NCBI GenBank assembly: GCA_949987565.1
Contig: OX465119.1
Coordinates: 12,998,578 to 13,062,577 of the forward strand
DNA: 64,000 bases
Source of the DNA: Luidia sarsii
Taxonomy: Eukaryota; Echinodermata; Asteroidea; Paxillosida; Luidiidae
Reading direction: 5' to 3'
The position numbers and the translations under genes are program-made. Below the pieces are notes generated by a model. It saw nothing but the letters and a program-made list of their open reading frames with translations. It had not been told where the DNA came from and made no database searches. The first letter of the stretch is position 1. Each line of letters opens with the position of its first letter. Below, piece after piece: positions 1 to 9,864 of this stretch.

Positions 1-544
1 CTTCCCCTTCTTCGTCTTTTTCTTTGTCAGTACCGCTAGTAGCTTTAGACGAACATCATCTTGATCCGCGGGCTACTAATTTCTTGTCACACCCATCATG
101 AGCAAATTAGGGAGACGAGGGCGCTGCCTGTTTGTGAGGATGGCAAAGGGGGGGTTGGGGGTAGGAGAGGAGAGGGAGGTGGACCTCCCGGCACACAGGA
201 AATATTCAGTTTATTCGTATTGCCCCTGAATAATTGCTTGATCGATGGCGGACTTCCTCTATCACGAGCGATAGAGCTCTCCAAATCTCGGCCATGGCTC
301 CATCCCTTTTGACACACCAATAGAGATTTATAATGGGCTTTTTGGGCGTTGTATGAAGTGCTGAATTACGGCTGCGTCGGGGTTCCCCACCCTGTGGCAA
401 TGTTCGTAAACAATTTTGTTTCTCTTCCGTTTTAGAAGGCATAAATCTTGTGCTGAAGTAGACGTGGAAGCAGCAGTCGTTGACTTCTGCTATCCATGCT
501 TGTTATTTCCTTTTTCTTTTCTTTTTTTAAAGATTTTTTTTTAT
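1..544. other. No recognisable feature
   Basis: Mixed-composition sequence with short chance open frames only. No domain, TIR or tandem repeat was recognised. It contains a T-rich stretch near 510-540 that may be the A-tail (on the minus strand) of the tRNA-like repeat that follows. Confidence 0.5.
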
Positions 545-606
545 GGCAAAGAACCTGAGACCTCTGGTTTTGCGTACCAGCGCTCTTACCATCTATCCAG
601 CCTTTA
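545..606 (-). repeat. Degenerate tRNA-like (SINE-head) relic
   Basis: Read on the minus strand, this contains AGAGCGCTGGTACGC followed by AACCAGAGGTCTCAGGTTC. This matches the tRNA-like segments at 17891-17952 and 37342-37412, but the B box is damaged. The T-run just to its left would be an A-tail in that orientation. It is probably an old SINE copy, not a functional tRNA. Confidence 0.5.
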
Positions 607-796
607 GATCGGTACTGTTATCGTTATTTGTTTCCAATTTCTTTTTCTCAGAGTTTTAGAATTTTATTTTTGGGGGGGACTCCGTAATGTATGGATCAGT
701 TAGACCTGACAATTGCAACAACGGTCTAAGGGCAAACAGTGTAAATTTAACCTTATAACTTGAGTGATGGAAAATACATATAATTTGGATGTGGTT

Positions 797-1174
797 TAAA
801 GCCCATACACAACTACATTAGTAAGATCGAAAAACATAAATGTTCACAGATTTACATGAAATTTATACAGTTTGAAGATGGTTATGATAGAAACCTCGCA
901 CTTAAGTATTTCTGCCTAAAATGTTGTATTTTGGGAGAAATGAGTAAAAGAAATAGTTTACGTCTCACTGAGATCTAAACTATTTTTTTGGAACAGTACG
1001 GCGTTGAATGCTGCATTTTCGCGAAACAAATGAAGCGGTTTTCACGATTTTCTCGAGCCTCGGTTGGCGGATTGAGCTGAATTTTTCACAGGTGTGCTAT
1101 TTCATGCATATGTTGGATCAGACAACGTATGGATGCTATTCTTTGACCTCGACCAATGTTGTGTAGGGGCTTTA
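797..1174. mobile_element. MITE, about 378 bp, TAAAGCCC TIR family, copy 1
   Basis: The left end TAAAGCCCATACACAACTAC is the inverted complement, with mismatches, of the right end that closes with TTGTGTAGGGGCTTTA. The middle carries an imperfect palindrome (AAATAGTTTA ... TAAACTATTT). A reverse-oriented relative lies at 4315-4666 and more distant ones at 59851-60213 and 61671-61990. There is no coding capacity, so it is a non-autonomous DNA transposon. Confidence 0.75.
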
Positions 1175-1608
1175 AAGAAACGACAAAAAAAGGAAGAAAC
1201 ATTTAAATGTATGAAGAAATCTGGAATTGTAATTTAACAATGTGTATTAATTAAATGGTAAGCACTGCGTGGCCGGTCGGTGACAACAAATACACTTTGC
1301 TGGGCCGATGTCTTGTTTTCCCTTTCGCAACCCATCGCGAGTTGTGATATGCTGTATGGTTTCTGTGCATCGCTCTACGTCTTGCGATGGATCGCAAGTA
1401 GCAATGAATGGGTTTGGCGAAGTCAGCTGCCGTCTCGTCAACAGATTCGTGTGTTAAACCAACGGAGATCAAATATACCTTGTTAATAAAAGGTATAGGT
1501 AGGCCTATACGTATACATGTAGGTACAGTTTATTTTTCACATCATCGCACACAAAATGTAACAATGGAGTATAGAAAAATCAGTAATGTGAAGGTTCCAG
1601 ATTGAAGT
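1175..1608. other. No recognisable feature
   Basis: AT-rich spacer between the MITE and the GAA-rich tract. Only short chance open frames were seen, with no repeat shared elsewhere in the window. Confidence 0.45.
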
Positions 1609-1611
1609 ATG

Positions 1612-1693
1612 TTACAGAAAAAAAGAGGAAGAAGAAGAAGGAGAAGAAGAAAAAGAAGAAGAAGATGAATAAGAAAAAGAAAAAGAAAACGAA

Positions 1694-1746
<53 letters not shown>

Positions 1747-1790
1747 CGACGAAGAAGCAGAAGAAGAAGAAGAAACTGGAAAAAATAAGA
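1612..1790. repeat. (GAA)n polypurine microsatellite
   Basis: Imperfect AAG/GAA triplets fill about 180 bp on the + strand. The open frames across it (poly-Lys on +, poly-Leu or poly-Ser on -) are artefacts of the triplet. A run of GGAATGGAAT units follows near 1848-1866. Confidence 0.95.
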
Positions 1791-2638
1791 ACAAAAGAAT
1801 GTCCTTTCCTCTACGCTGTAGCGGCGAAAAAGCCAAAAAAGGACTGGAATGGAATGGAATGGAATGGGGGAAAAGTAAGCAGGAAAAGTAAGTAAGTAAA
1901 GCAGTAAATAAGACGGAAGAAAAGAAAGAATAGAGGCGACTTGGAACTCTTGGGCGGGGCAGATCTTGTTCACCCCGACGGGACTTGGAAGGAGCTTCCG
2001 AAGCCAGCGGCTCATGTTTTCAGAACTAAACCAAACAATTTTCCTCATGATTGTGACCAAGAGGATACCTTGCAGGCCAAAAAAAAGGAAGAACAAAATA
2101 ATAGCAGAAGATGCATGCGATTGTTCCCGAAGAAGGGTGGTGCCGATTCCGGCCCCCTATTCGTGGCCTATTCGTGACCCCCTAAATGTTGACCCCGAGG
2201 GGGGTTACCCCCTCCTCCGACCCCTCCACCCCTCCAGACTAAACCCACCCAGCCCCCCTGTAATCAGCCTCTCTGGTAATTGCAGGTAGCACATTGAACA
2301 AGGCATATCCGCCGACAGCTAGGAGGCGCAGCGGGGGGGGGGGAGCAGGGAAATGATACTTTTTTTGGAGAGCCGGTGATTAAGAGTGAGCGCGAATTCG
2401 TCGTCCGCGAGGAGGGAAGGGCACACAGACACCCCCTGAGGCTAGGGATGTCCCAATCCTCGTCAGACGATAACTCGCTGGCTATTTGGTTTCTTTCCTA
2501 TTTGTTTTATCCTCCGTCCTTATTTTTCTCCTGGCCCCCCTCCCACTCGCCCCTCACCTTAATATAGCCACCGTTCATTCACTTAAGGTATCTGCCTAAA
2601 CCAGTAAAATGTCTAGATCTCCACCCTATTGCTTTTGA
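1791..2638. other. No recognisable feature
   Basis: Spacer with short homopolymer runs, including a poly-G tract at about 2332-2342. No gene, TIR or dispersed repeat was recognised. Confidence 0.45.
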
Positions 2639-3147
2639 AAGGGTTGGAGAGGGAGAGGGAGAGGGAGAGGGAGAGGGAGAGGGAGAGAGGGAGAGGGAGA
2701 GGGAGAGGGAGAGGGAGAGGGAGAGGGAGAGGGAGAGGGAGAGGGAGAGGGAGAGGGAGAGGGAGAGGGAGAGGGAGAGGGAGAGGGAGAGGGAGAGGGA
2801 GAGGGAGAGGGAGAGGGAGAGGGAGAGGGAGAGGGAGAGGGAGAGGGAGAGGGAGAGGGAGAGGGAGAGGGAGAGGGAGAGGGAGAGGGAGAGGGAGAGG
2901 GAGAGGGAGAGGGAGGGGGAGGGGAAGGGGTTGGAGAGGGAGAGGGAGAGGGAGAGGGAGAGGGAGAGGGAGAGGGAGAGGGAGAGGGAGAGGGAGAGGG
3001 AGAGGGAGAGGGAGAGGGAGAGGGAGAGGCAGAGGCAGAGGCAGAGGCAGAGGCAGAGGCAGAGGCAGAGGGAGAGGGAGAGGGAGAGGGAGAGGGAGAG
3101 GGAGAGGGAGAGGGAGAGGGAGAGGGAGAGGGAGAGGGAGAGGAAGA
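2639..3147. repeat. (GGGAGA)n hexamer array
   Basis: About 500 bp of near-perfect GGGAGA units, with purines on the + strand. One internal block (about 3027-3069) is homogenised to GGCAGA, which indicates local amplification of a variant. Open frames of alternating Arg-Gly, Arg-Glu or Ser-Pro across it are repeat artefacts. Long mirror-symmetric polypurine tracts of this kind can adopt triplex DNA (known property; not shown here). Confidence 0.97.
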
Positions 3148-3919
3148 ACCCTCATGATTGATAGGTAGGGTGTATCGGCGAAACATAAGGCAGAAATGCT
3201 TACAAAATTCTCGAAAGGTTTACCGATTATTTTCAAGTCGCTTCTGGCGCGCGACATGTCAGAACTGCATCGTATCATTTTGTTGACTGACAAAACCTAA
3301 GCGTAAATTTAAACCCCAAATATACAACCTTGTGACTGCGAGTGGGGGCAGAGATTTTTTTACGATCGAGATAACATGAGAAGGTTGGGGCCGCTGGGGC
3401 GACCTACGGCCTTTCCTCCTTCAAAAGGTGATTTACAACCTCCCGTCTTGCCAACAAAAAAAAGGTTACAGGGGCTTGAGATATCAACATCAGTAGGAAC
3501 GTTTTGCCCAAAATGACATTCGACAAGGGAGTTTTAAGTTCGCCGAAATTGACGCGCAAATCACGCAGAGCCGATTTTTTTTTTTTTTTTTGGGGGGGGG
3601 GTTGGCGCTTGTTTTTCAAGGCGTCCATTTAGTGACGTCAGTCGGGGTCAGAGGTAGCTGGGGTCGATGGTGGGTTATCCGGCGTTGTTGAGATCCCAGC
3701 AAGGTGTGCCCTGGACCCGTGGGTTTGTCCCAATATGACTGCAAGCGCAAGGTGTACGAGTGCCGATTCGCTGCGAAACACGGCATTCTCCGACTGTCCC
3801 ACTGTTTTATTAGTACAACGAATGTAATTTGAAGTGAACACAACAGCCCACGCAAGTATTATGACCGGAATCAAGTTCAAAGACAGGCCGTTATAACGTA
3901 GAGGCAATGCGAAAGAAAA
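3148..3919. other. No recognisable feature
   Basis: Unassigned spacer. It contains a T-run/G-run junction near 3575-3601 and no convincing coding frame. Confidence 0.4.
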
Positions 3920-4172
3920 TGTGACCCGGCACAACGACATGAGGAATATCCCACCAGAACACTTTTTGAGTAAACAACGCCTGAAGTTAAAGTATCTTCC
4001 CAATTCGATCACAAATCAATTTTCTTCTTTTTTATTTTCGGACATTTTAAGTATTAGAGGATATTATATTTTGATATCATTTGAAAGCTAATGGTATACT
4101 CTTTCACATCATTAGAAAACCTCAACATATCAAAAGTAGGGTTATTTCTCATTATGCTGTGCTGGGGTCACA
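3920..4172. mobile_element. MITE, TGTGACCCGGCACA family, short form (copy A)
   Basis: It starts TGTGACCCGGCACAAC and ends with the near-inverse TGCTGTGCTGGGGTCACA. The flanks are AA on both sides. It shares the interior (GAGTAAACAACGCCTGAAG; CTTTCACATCATTAGAAAA) with the other copies at 4908, 11873, 17145, 37737 and 60820. It has no open frame and is a non-autonomous DNA element. Confidence 0.9.
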
Positions 4173-4314
4173 AATGTGCACGGTTCAATCAGTGGTTCAC
4201 TACCGGTGCGCGTAATTTTTTTTTTCGTAGGAGGGTTAGGGGCAATTTTCATAAAATATCATAAATGAACGTGTCGAATTGTTTTAAAAGAAAATTACGA
4301 CAGAATTACGACAG

Positions 4315-4666
4315 AGGTCAAAGAATAGCATCCATACGTTGTCTGATCCAACATATGCATAAAAAATAGCACACCTGTGAACATTTCAGCTCAATCCGCC
4401 AACCGAGTCACGTGAAAATACTGAAAAACCGCTTCATTTGTTTCGCAAAAATGCAGCATTCAACGCCGTACTGTTCCGAAAAATAGTTTAGATCTCGGTG
4501 AGACGTAAACTATTTCTTTTACTCATTTCTCCCAAAATACAACATTTTAGGCAGAATTATTTCAGTGAGAGGTTTCTACTATAACCATCTTCAAACTGTA
4601 TAAGTTTCATGTAAATCTGTGAACATTTCTGTTTTTCGATCTTACCAATGTTGTGTAGGGGCTTTA
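4315..4666. mobile_element. MITE, TAAAGCCC family, 5'-truncated copy 2
   Basis: Reverse-oriented relative of 797-1174 that shares the segments around GCATCCATACGTTGTCTGAT and CGCCGTACTGTTCC. Its right end is ACCAATGTTGTGTAGGGGCTTTA. The left TIR is missing, so this copy is truncated near 4312. Confidence 0.75.
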
Positions 4667-4770
4667 TAAGGACTATTTGACGTGGTCAGAAACAAGGATT
4701 CAAGGCATTGTCTGAGCTGTGGATGAATGCGCTCCTCGTTAATTCGAAACGGATCCAGGATACCAGTCTT

Positions 4771-4898
4771 AGGCCGTGTCCGAAACGGGCTGACTGAGCT
4801 ACGGCTATTGTCTTCGCATCTCCGTGTATTTCCAATAGGGGGAAGACCTAGACCTACCGGTAGCTCTATAATATAGACGCCCGTTTCGGACACGGCCT
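4771..4898. mobile_element. 128-bp MITE with 20-bp perfect TIRs
   Basis: The left end AGGCCGTGTCCGAAACGGGC is the exact reverse complement of the right end. The interior includes TTCGCATCTCCGTGTATTTC. Partial copies sit at 15421-15530 and, inverted, at 19969-20050. It has no coding capacity. Confidence 0.88.
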
Positions 4899-4907
4899 CA
4901 CATATTA

Positions 4908-5150
4908 TGTGACCCGGCACAGTATTATGAGGAATAATCCACTTTTGAGATTTTGAGGTTTTCTAATGATGTGAAAGAGTATACCATTAGCTCTCAAATT
5001 ATATCAAAATATATATCTAATATTTAAAATTTCCGAAAATACAAAAAAAAAAAAAAATTAATGGAATTGTGAAGATACTTTAACTTCAGGCGTTGTTTAC
5101 TCAAAAAGTGTTTTGGTGGGATATTCCTCATGTCGTTGTGCCGGGTCACA
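4908..5150. mobile_element. MITE, TGTGACCCGGCACA family, short form (copy B)
   Basis: TIRs are TGTGACCCGGCACAG and GTTGTGCCGGGTCACA. TA lies on both sides, compatible with a TA target duplication. It is inverted relative to copy A. It lies ten bases after the 128-bp MITE, so this stretch is a cluster of element insertions. Confidence 0.92.
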
Positions 5151-5750
5151 TATTGCATGGTGTCCGCGCGTGCGCACTGCAGACTCACGTAAGCGATCGC
5201 GGTGACGTCGCGATGACGTCGACTGCCGGCACCTCTCAACGTTTCGATCCCCCTGGTCCGATCGTCTTCATTTTCTCCTCTTTGTAAGAAAAAAAAAACA
5301 CCCACCACGACACCCACCCAAAACGAAGTATTCCATGGCATTAATTAAACGGAGAACCGCCGACACCCAAATGTTTCCTGAGAGGTATCCGTCGGCCAAG
5401 ATTGGACGGGAAAACCACCCCACAACCCCCTTCCCTAAATTCAATTTACAATGGATTAATGGAGGTGTTTACGACCTCGTTCTCGGGTGTTCCGACGAGA
5501 CCCGATAATGCAACCTCCACGCATCCCCCCTCCCCTCCCCACAAACCCCTCACCCCTCGGCCGAACCCTGCCCGCCCGCGCCCATGCACCGTCCCTATCG
5601 CGGGTACACGGGTGCCTAGCGTGGCGCGTGTAGACAAACAGGAGATTAGGTTTGAGGTATAGTGGGAGCGGCGGGTTTCGCATTCCGCGCCGGGCAGCGT
5701 CTAGACGGACTTTTCGACGGATAGGATTCGTCTTCGAGTTGAGATCACAG
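5151..5750. other. No recognisable feature
   Basis: Moderately GC-rich spacer with only chance open frames. Confidence 0.4.
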
Positions 5751-6570
5751 AAAGGGGAGAGGGAAAGAGAGAGTGAGAGAGGGAGGGAGAAAGAGGATGG
5801 AAAGAGAGATGGGGGACAGAGGGAAAGAGAAAGAAAGAGAGAGGGGGAGAGAGATGGTGGATAGAGGGAGAGAGAGGAGAGAGAGACAGAGAGAGAGAGA
5901 GAGACAGACAGAGAGAGGGGGAGAGGTTGAGAGGGAGAGAGAGAGAGGAGTGAGGGAGGGGGAGAGAGATAGAGAGAGGGAGAGAGGTAGAGAGAGGTAG
6001 AGAGAGGTGGAGGGAGAAAGAGGGGAGGGGGAGAAAAAGCCTTTAATTCGGTTGCTTCCGACTGGTCAGACAAAGGTCAGGAGGTCACCGGTCGTGGCCT
6101 CAGTCACAGGATTTGTCTTCGAGTTGGGATCACATAAGGGAGGGAGACAGAAAGGGAGAGAGAGAGGGAGAGGGTGGAGAGAGAAGGATGGAGAGAGAGA
6201 GAGAGGGAGAGAGAGATGGTGGAGAGAGAGAGGGGGAGCCTTGAATTCGGCTGCTTCCGACTGGTCAGACAAAGGTCACGAGGTCACCGGACGTGGCCTC
6301 AGTCACAGGATTCGTCTTCGATTTGGGATCACATAAGGGAGGGAGACAGAAAGGGAGAGAGAGAGGGAGAGGGTGGAGAGAGAAGGATGGAGAGAGAGAG
6401 GGAGAGAGAGATGGTGGAGAGAGAGGCGGAGAGGGTGGAGAGAGAGAAGGATGGAGAGAGAGGGAGAGAGAGAGATGATTGAGAGAGAGAGAGAGAGAGG
6501 GGAGCCTTGAATTCGGCTGCTTCCGACTGGTCAGACAAAGGTCAGGAGGTCACCGGACGTGGCCTCAGCC
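5751..6570. repeat. GA-rich tract with about 200-270-bp tandem units
   Basis: Polypurine GAGA sequence alternates with a unique block that begins TTCGGCTGCTTCCGACTGG and runs on through CCTCAGTCACAGGATT to GATCACATAAGGGAGGGAGA. This block occurs at about 6048, 6247 and 6513, with a partial earlier copy near 5725. The compound units vary in length because the GA stretch expands and contracts. Open frames here are artefacts. Confidence 0.85.
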
Positions 6571-6739
6571 ACGTCGTGGTGAAGTTGGGAGGCGGAGGTG
6601 GGGAAGGAGGGGAGGAAGAGGAGACATGGAAGTGGCCACTGAGTAAGGAGAGATGGCGTGAAGGGGAGGGGAGGGGTGGAAGCCATCTACCTCGGCTCTA
6701 CTGACTGACAGTGTCGGCACTCACTCCAGAATACCCACG

Positions 6740-7140
6740 CGACTCGACTCTCTCTTTCTCTATCTCTCTCTCTCTCCACCCTCGCTCTATCTGTGTCTCT
6801 CCCCTTCTCTGTCTCTGTCTCCCATAGGCCTACATGTCACTCTCTCTGTCTCTCTGCCCGACTCCCCCTTTCCTTCTCTCCTCTCTCCCCTCTCTCTCCA
6901 CCTTGATCTATCTCTCTCCCAAGATCTCCCTCTCCTCTCTCTCTCTCCTCCTATCTCTCTTTTTTTCTCTTTCTCTCTCTCTCTCTCTTTCTCCCTCTCT
7001 CTCTCCCCCTCTCTCTAGCTCCCTCTCTCTCTCTCTCACTCTCTCTCTTCCCTCTCTATCTTTCTCCCTCTCTCTCTCCCCCTCTCCCCTCCCCCCCTCT
7101 CTCTCTCCCCCTCTCCCCTCCCCCCCTCTCTCTCTTTCTC
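6740..7140. repeat. CT-rich polypyrimidine tract
   Basis: About 400 bp of degenerate CTCTCT/CCCTCT on the + strand, with the opposite strand sense to the GA tract just before it. No gene. Confidence 0.9.
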
Positions 7141-7730
7141 GTTATCTGCTCTCAGTTGCCAAAAGTCTGTCTGCGTATGCGTATACGAGTGTGTACGCAG
7201 CCGTACCGCCCAGGAAAATGCTCGCGCACGACATGGTACGCATGCAAACTACGGGCGAGGGAAGGGTGTGCGAAAACCTATGAGCGGAGAATGGGGCTGC
7301 ATTGCGTAACGGTATTGCGCAAAGCGCTTTACAGTATTTCTGAAGCCAAAGGATCAAGGCTACTCTCCCCTTTCTCTCTCTCCCCCTCTTTCTCTTTCCC
7401 GTCAGGAGGCAATAAGGGGTTGAGAATTAAGGCAGTATATAGACATGGGGGGGGGGGGTGAAGGTATCCAATCTCTCATCACAGGTGCTAAATGAATCAG
7501 TGGGCCCAGTGTCAGTTCCCTCGATTACCCTCTCAGACCAGACGGGAGGTGATTGGGTTGGACAGTCTCTCGTGGTAAGGCAAAATTGCGGTGACCTCAT
7601 AAAGAAAGAAAAATAATCCACCAAGACCCTTCGAACAAAATGAAGCATTTGATTTATTGCAGGGCTCGAAAATGTATACAGGGCCTACCTTTTGGTTGTT
7701 AGCGTAACCCAATCTTGGAGGGTTATAGGA
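7141..7730. other. No recognisable feature
   Basis: Unassigned spacer between the CT tract and the hexamer array, with a poly-G run near 7447-7458. Confidence 0.4.
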
Positions 7731-8220
7731 TTTGGGTTTGGGTTTGGGTTGGGTTTGGGTTTGGGTTTGGATTTGGGTTTGGGTTTGAGTTTGAGTTTGA
7801 GTTTGAGTTTGAGTTTGAGTTTGAGTTTGGGTTTGGGTTTGGGTTTGGGTTTGGGTTTGGGTTTGGGTTTGGGTTTGGGTTTGGGTTTGGGTTTGGGTTT
7901 GGGTTTGGGTTTGGGTTTGGGTTTGAGTTTGGGTTTGGGTTTGGGTTTGGGTTTGGGTTTGGGTTTGAGTTTTGGTTTTGGTTTTGGTTTTGGTTTTGGT
8001 TTTGGTTTTGGTTTTGGTTTTGGTTTTGGTTTTGGTTTTGGTTTGTGTTTGTGTTTGTGTTTGTGTTTGGGTTTGGGTTTGGGTTTTGGTTTTGGTTTTG
8101 GTTTTGGTTTTGGTTCGGGTTCGGGTTCGGGTTTGGGTTTGGGTTTGGGTTTGGGTTTGGGTTTGGGTTTGGGTTTGGGTTTGGGTTTGGGTTTGGGTTC
8201 GGGTTGGAGTTGGGGTTGGG
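7731..8220. repeat. TTTGGG hexamer array with variant blocks
   Basis: About 490 bp of TTTGGG. Discrete blocks consist of TTTGAG (about 7785-7830), TTTTGG (about 7970-8042), TTTGTG (about 8042-8068) and TTCGGG (about 8114-8130). All units keep six bases, so variants spread as local blocks. The + strand has GGG runs every six bases, giving G-quadruplex potential. The open frames on both strands (Gly-Phe, Lys-Pro, Thr-Gln) are artefacts. Confidence 0.97.
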
Positions 8221-9864
8221 TCACTTTTTCTTTCGGCCATTACTGAAATTTCAAGGCATGAAAACGGGAGTCCTTTGTGCTTGGGGCTTCGGAGTAATTA
8301 AGACACGCCGTTTTGAAAAATATGAAGACTCTTTGAGATAATACGACTTGTCTGTCTGTCTGTCTGTCTATTTAGTTTTTTTGGATAACAGAGGAGAAGG
8401 TGGATCAGGAACATCGCCAGGGTTCTACAAGAAAAAAAGATAGAGAAAACAATCCGAGAAAGGCCGCTGAAAATGAGAAAGACTTTCAACTTCTGGAAGA
8501 CGAAGAAAAAAAAACCACACCCAACAACCAACCACCTCGATCCACAATCCGTTGTGAAATGCACAACCTAACAAGTTCCCATAGAGTAGAGAACGGGGCG
8601 AATTTCCAGTCCAGCTCAAATGTCCACGATCCCTGGAGAGATGAGGATATAAAAGGTAGGATCAAGCAGCACGTGACTGAATAAATAACTGAAATAAAAA
8701 CACCCAGGAATTGGGCCATTCTACTCTTTTTTTAAAAATTCATTTCCCCCTTGAGTATAAAGTTTGTTGGCCTGTTTTCCGGACCTGCTTCCTGCGTCAA
8801 CCACAGGGTCCATCACAGGGTTAACATCCAGCCCCCCCCCGCCCCCTCTGTTCTTTCTCTCTCCACTCCTCTCGCCAAAAAAGGGGCTTTTTCCTACGGG
8901 AGGACCCAGGTGACTAAGGAAATGTTGGCTTTGAGCCAACAAAATCTGCCCCCTCGGCACCCCTGAACAAACGCGAGTATGGGAGTGTGGGAGTGTGGAG
9001 GTGGCCTGTGCAGTGTAATGCATTGCTCAGTATCAATAGTGCAAGGTCGTCGACACAAATGAAAGAAGAACGAAAAAAAAAAAGGGAAGAAATTCCCGGT
9101 ATCAAATCAGGGGTGTATTCAGTGGGACGTACTGGCGTTGAATTCGAGCCAATACACACACACCCCGACCCTTTTTTTCTCCTTTCTTCAACTCATCTGG
9201 AAGTATAGAGGAGTTGGCACGAGCGCTTGCAATCTCCGCATCTCATTATCGCAGCACAACCCCCGCCCCCCCCCCCAAAAAAAATGAGAAAGTTCGGACG
9301 CAGGTAAGGTTTTCAGGCGGTGGACTGGGGAGAAACGGACAGAAACATGTTTTTCGTATACAGACGCGTGGGGATTAACTTTACGCCATCGGGTTAGTGC
9401 ACGTATGGAATAGTGAGTACGGTATTGCAGTGGTGCCGGTGCAAACTGGATTCAGCAGAGGTACCTCCATTTTTTGGTCAAATGTAAAAAAACAAAAACA
9501 CCAAAAAACACACACACACAAAACAAAACATGACGCTTCGATCCTACTTTCTACAAGACAGGATTCAGGTTAGCGGTTTGAATGCCACTGGATGCTTTGA
9601 AGTCGGGTTGATCGAGTGGGAGGTTTGCAGTGATGACGCCGTCTAAAACATCCCTTTCGAGGTGGAGTGCGGGTTGGAGTGAAAAGAGCCAGTATTAAAC
9701 TCACTCGCAGTTTACTAGGCAGTATGGGATGATGTTGAATGCGTCATTACGGGTCAATTTCATTCAGAGGTATGTGGTACTGAACAACTCAAGACGGTTC
9801 CTCGATCAATCTAACACGTTCGGCTGTCTCCCTCCCCTTGAACAGAACCAGAACACTCGCAACT
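8221..9864. other. No recognisable gene or repeat family
   Basis: Spacer of about 1.6 kb. It holds a short (TGTC)n at about 8350-8368, A-runs and short CA runs near 9510. Open frames are under 105 codons, lack recognisable domains and have no splice context. Confidence 0.4.

Noticed and set aside
2613..3293. Open frames of Leu-Pro, Ser-Pro or Arg-Gly repeats over 180-226 codons
   Set aside because: Pure consequence of the GGGAGA hexamer array; several frames on both strands are open at once.
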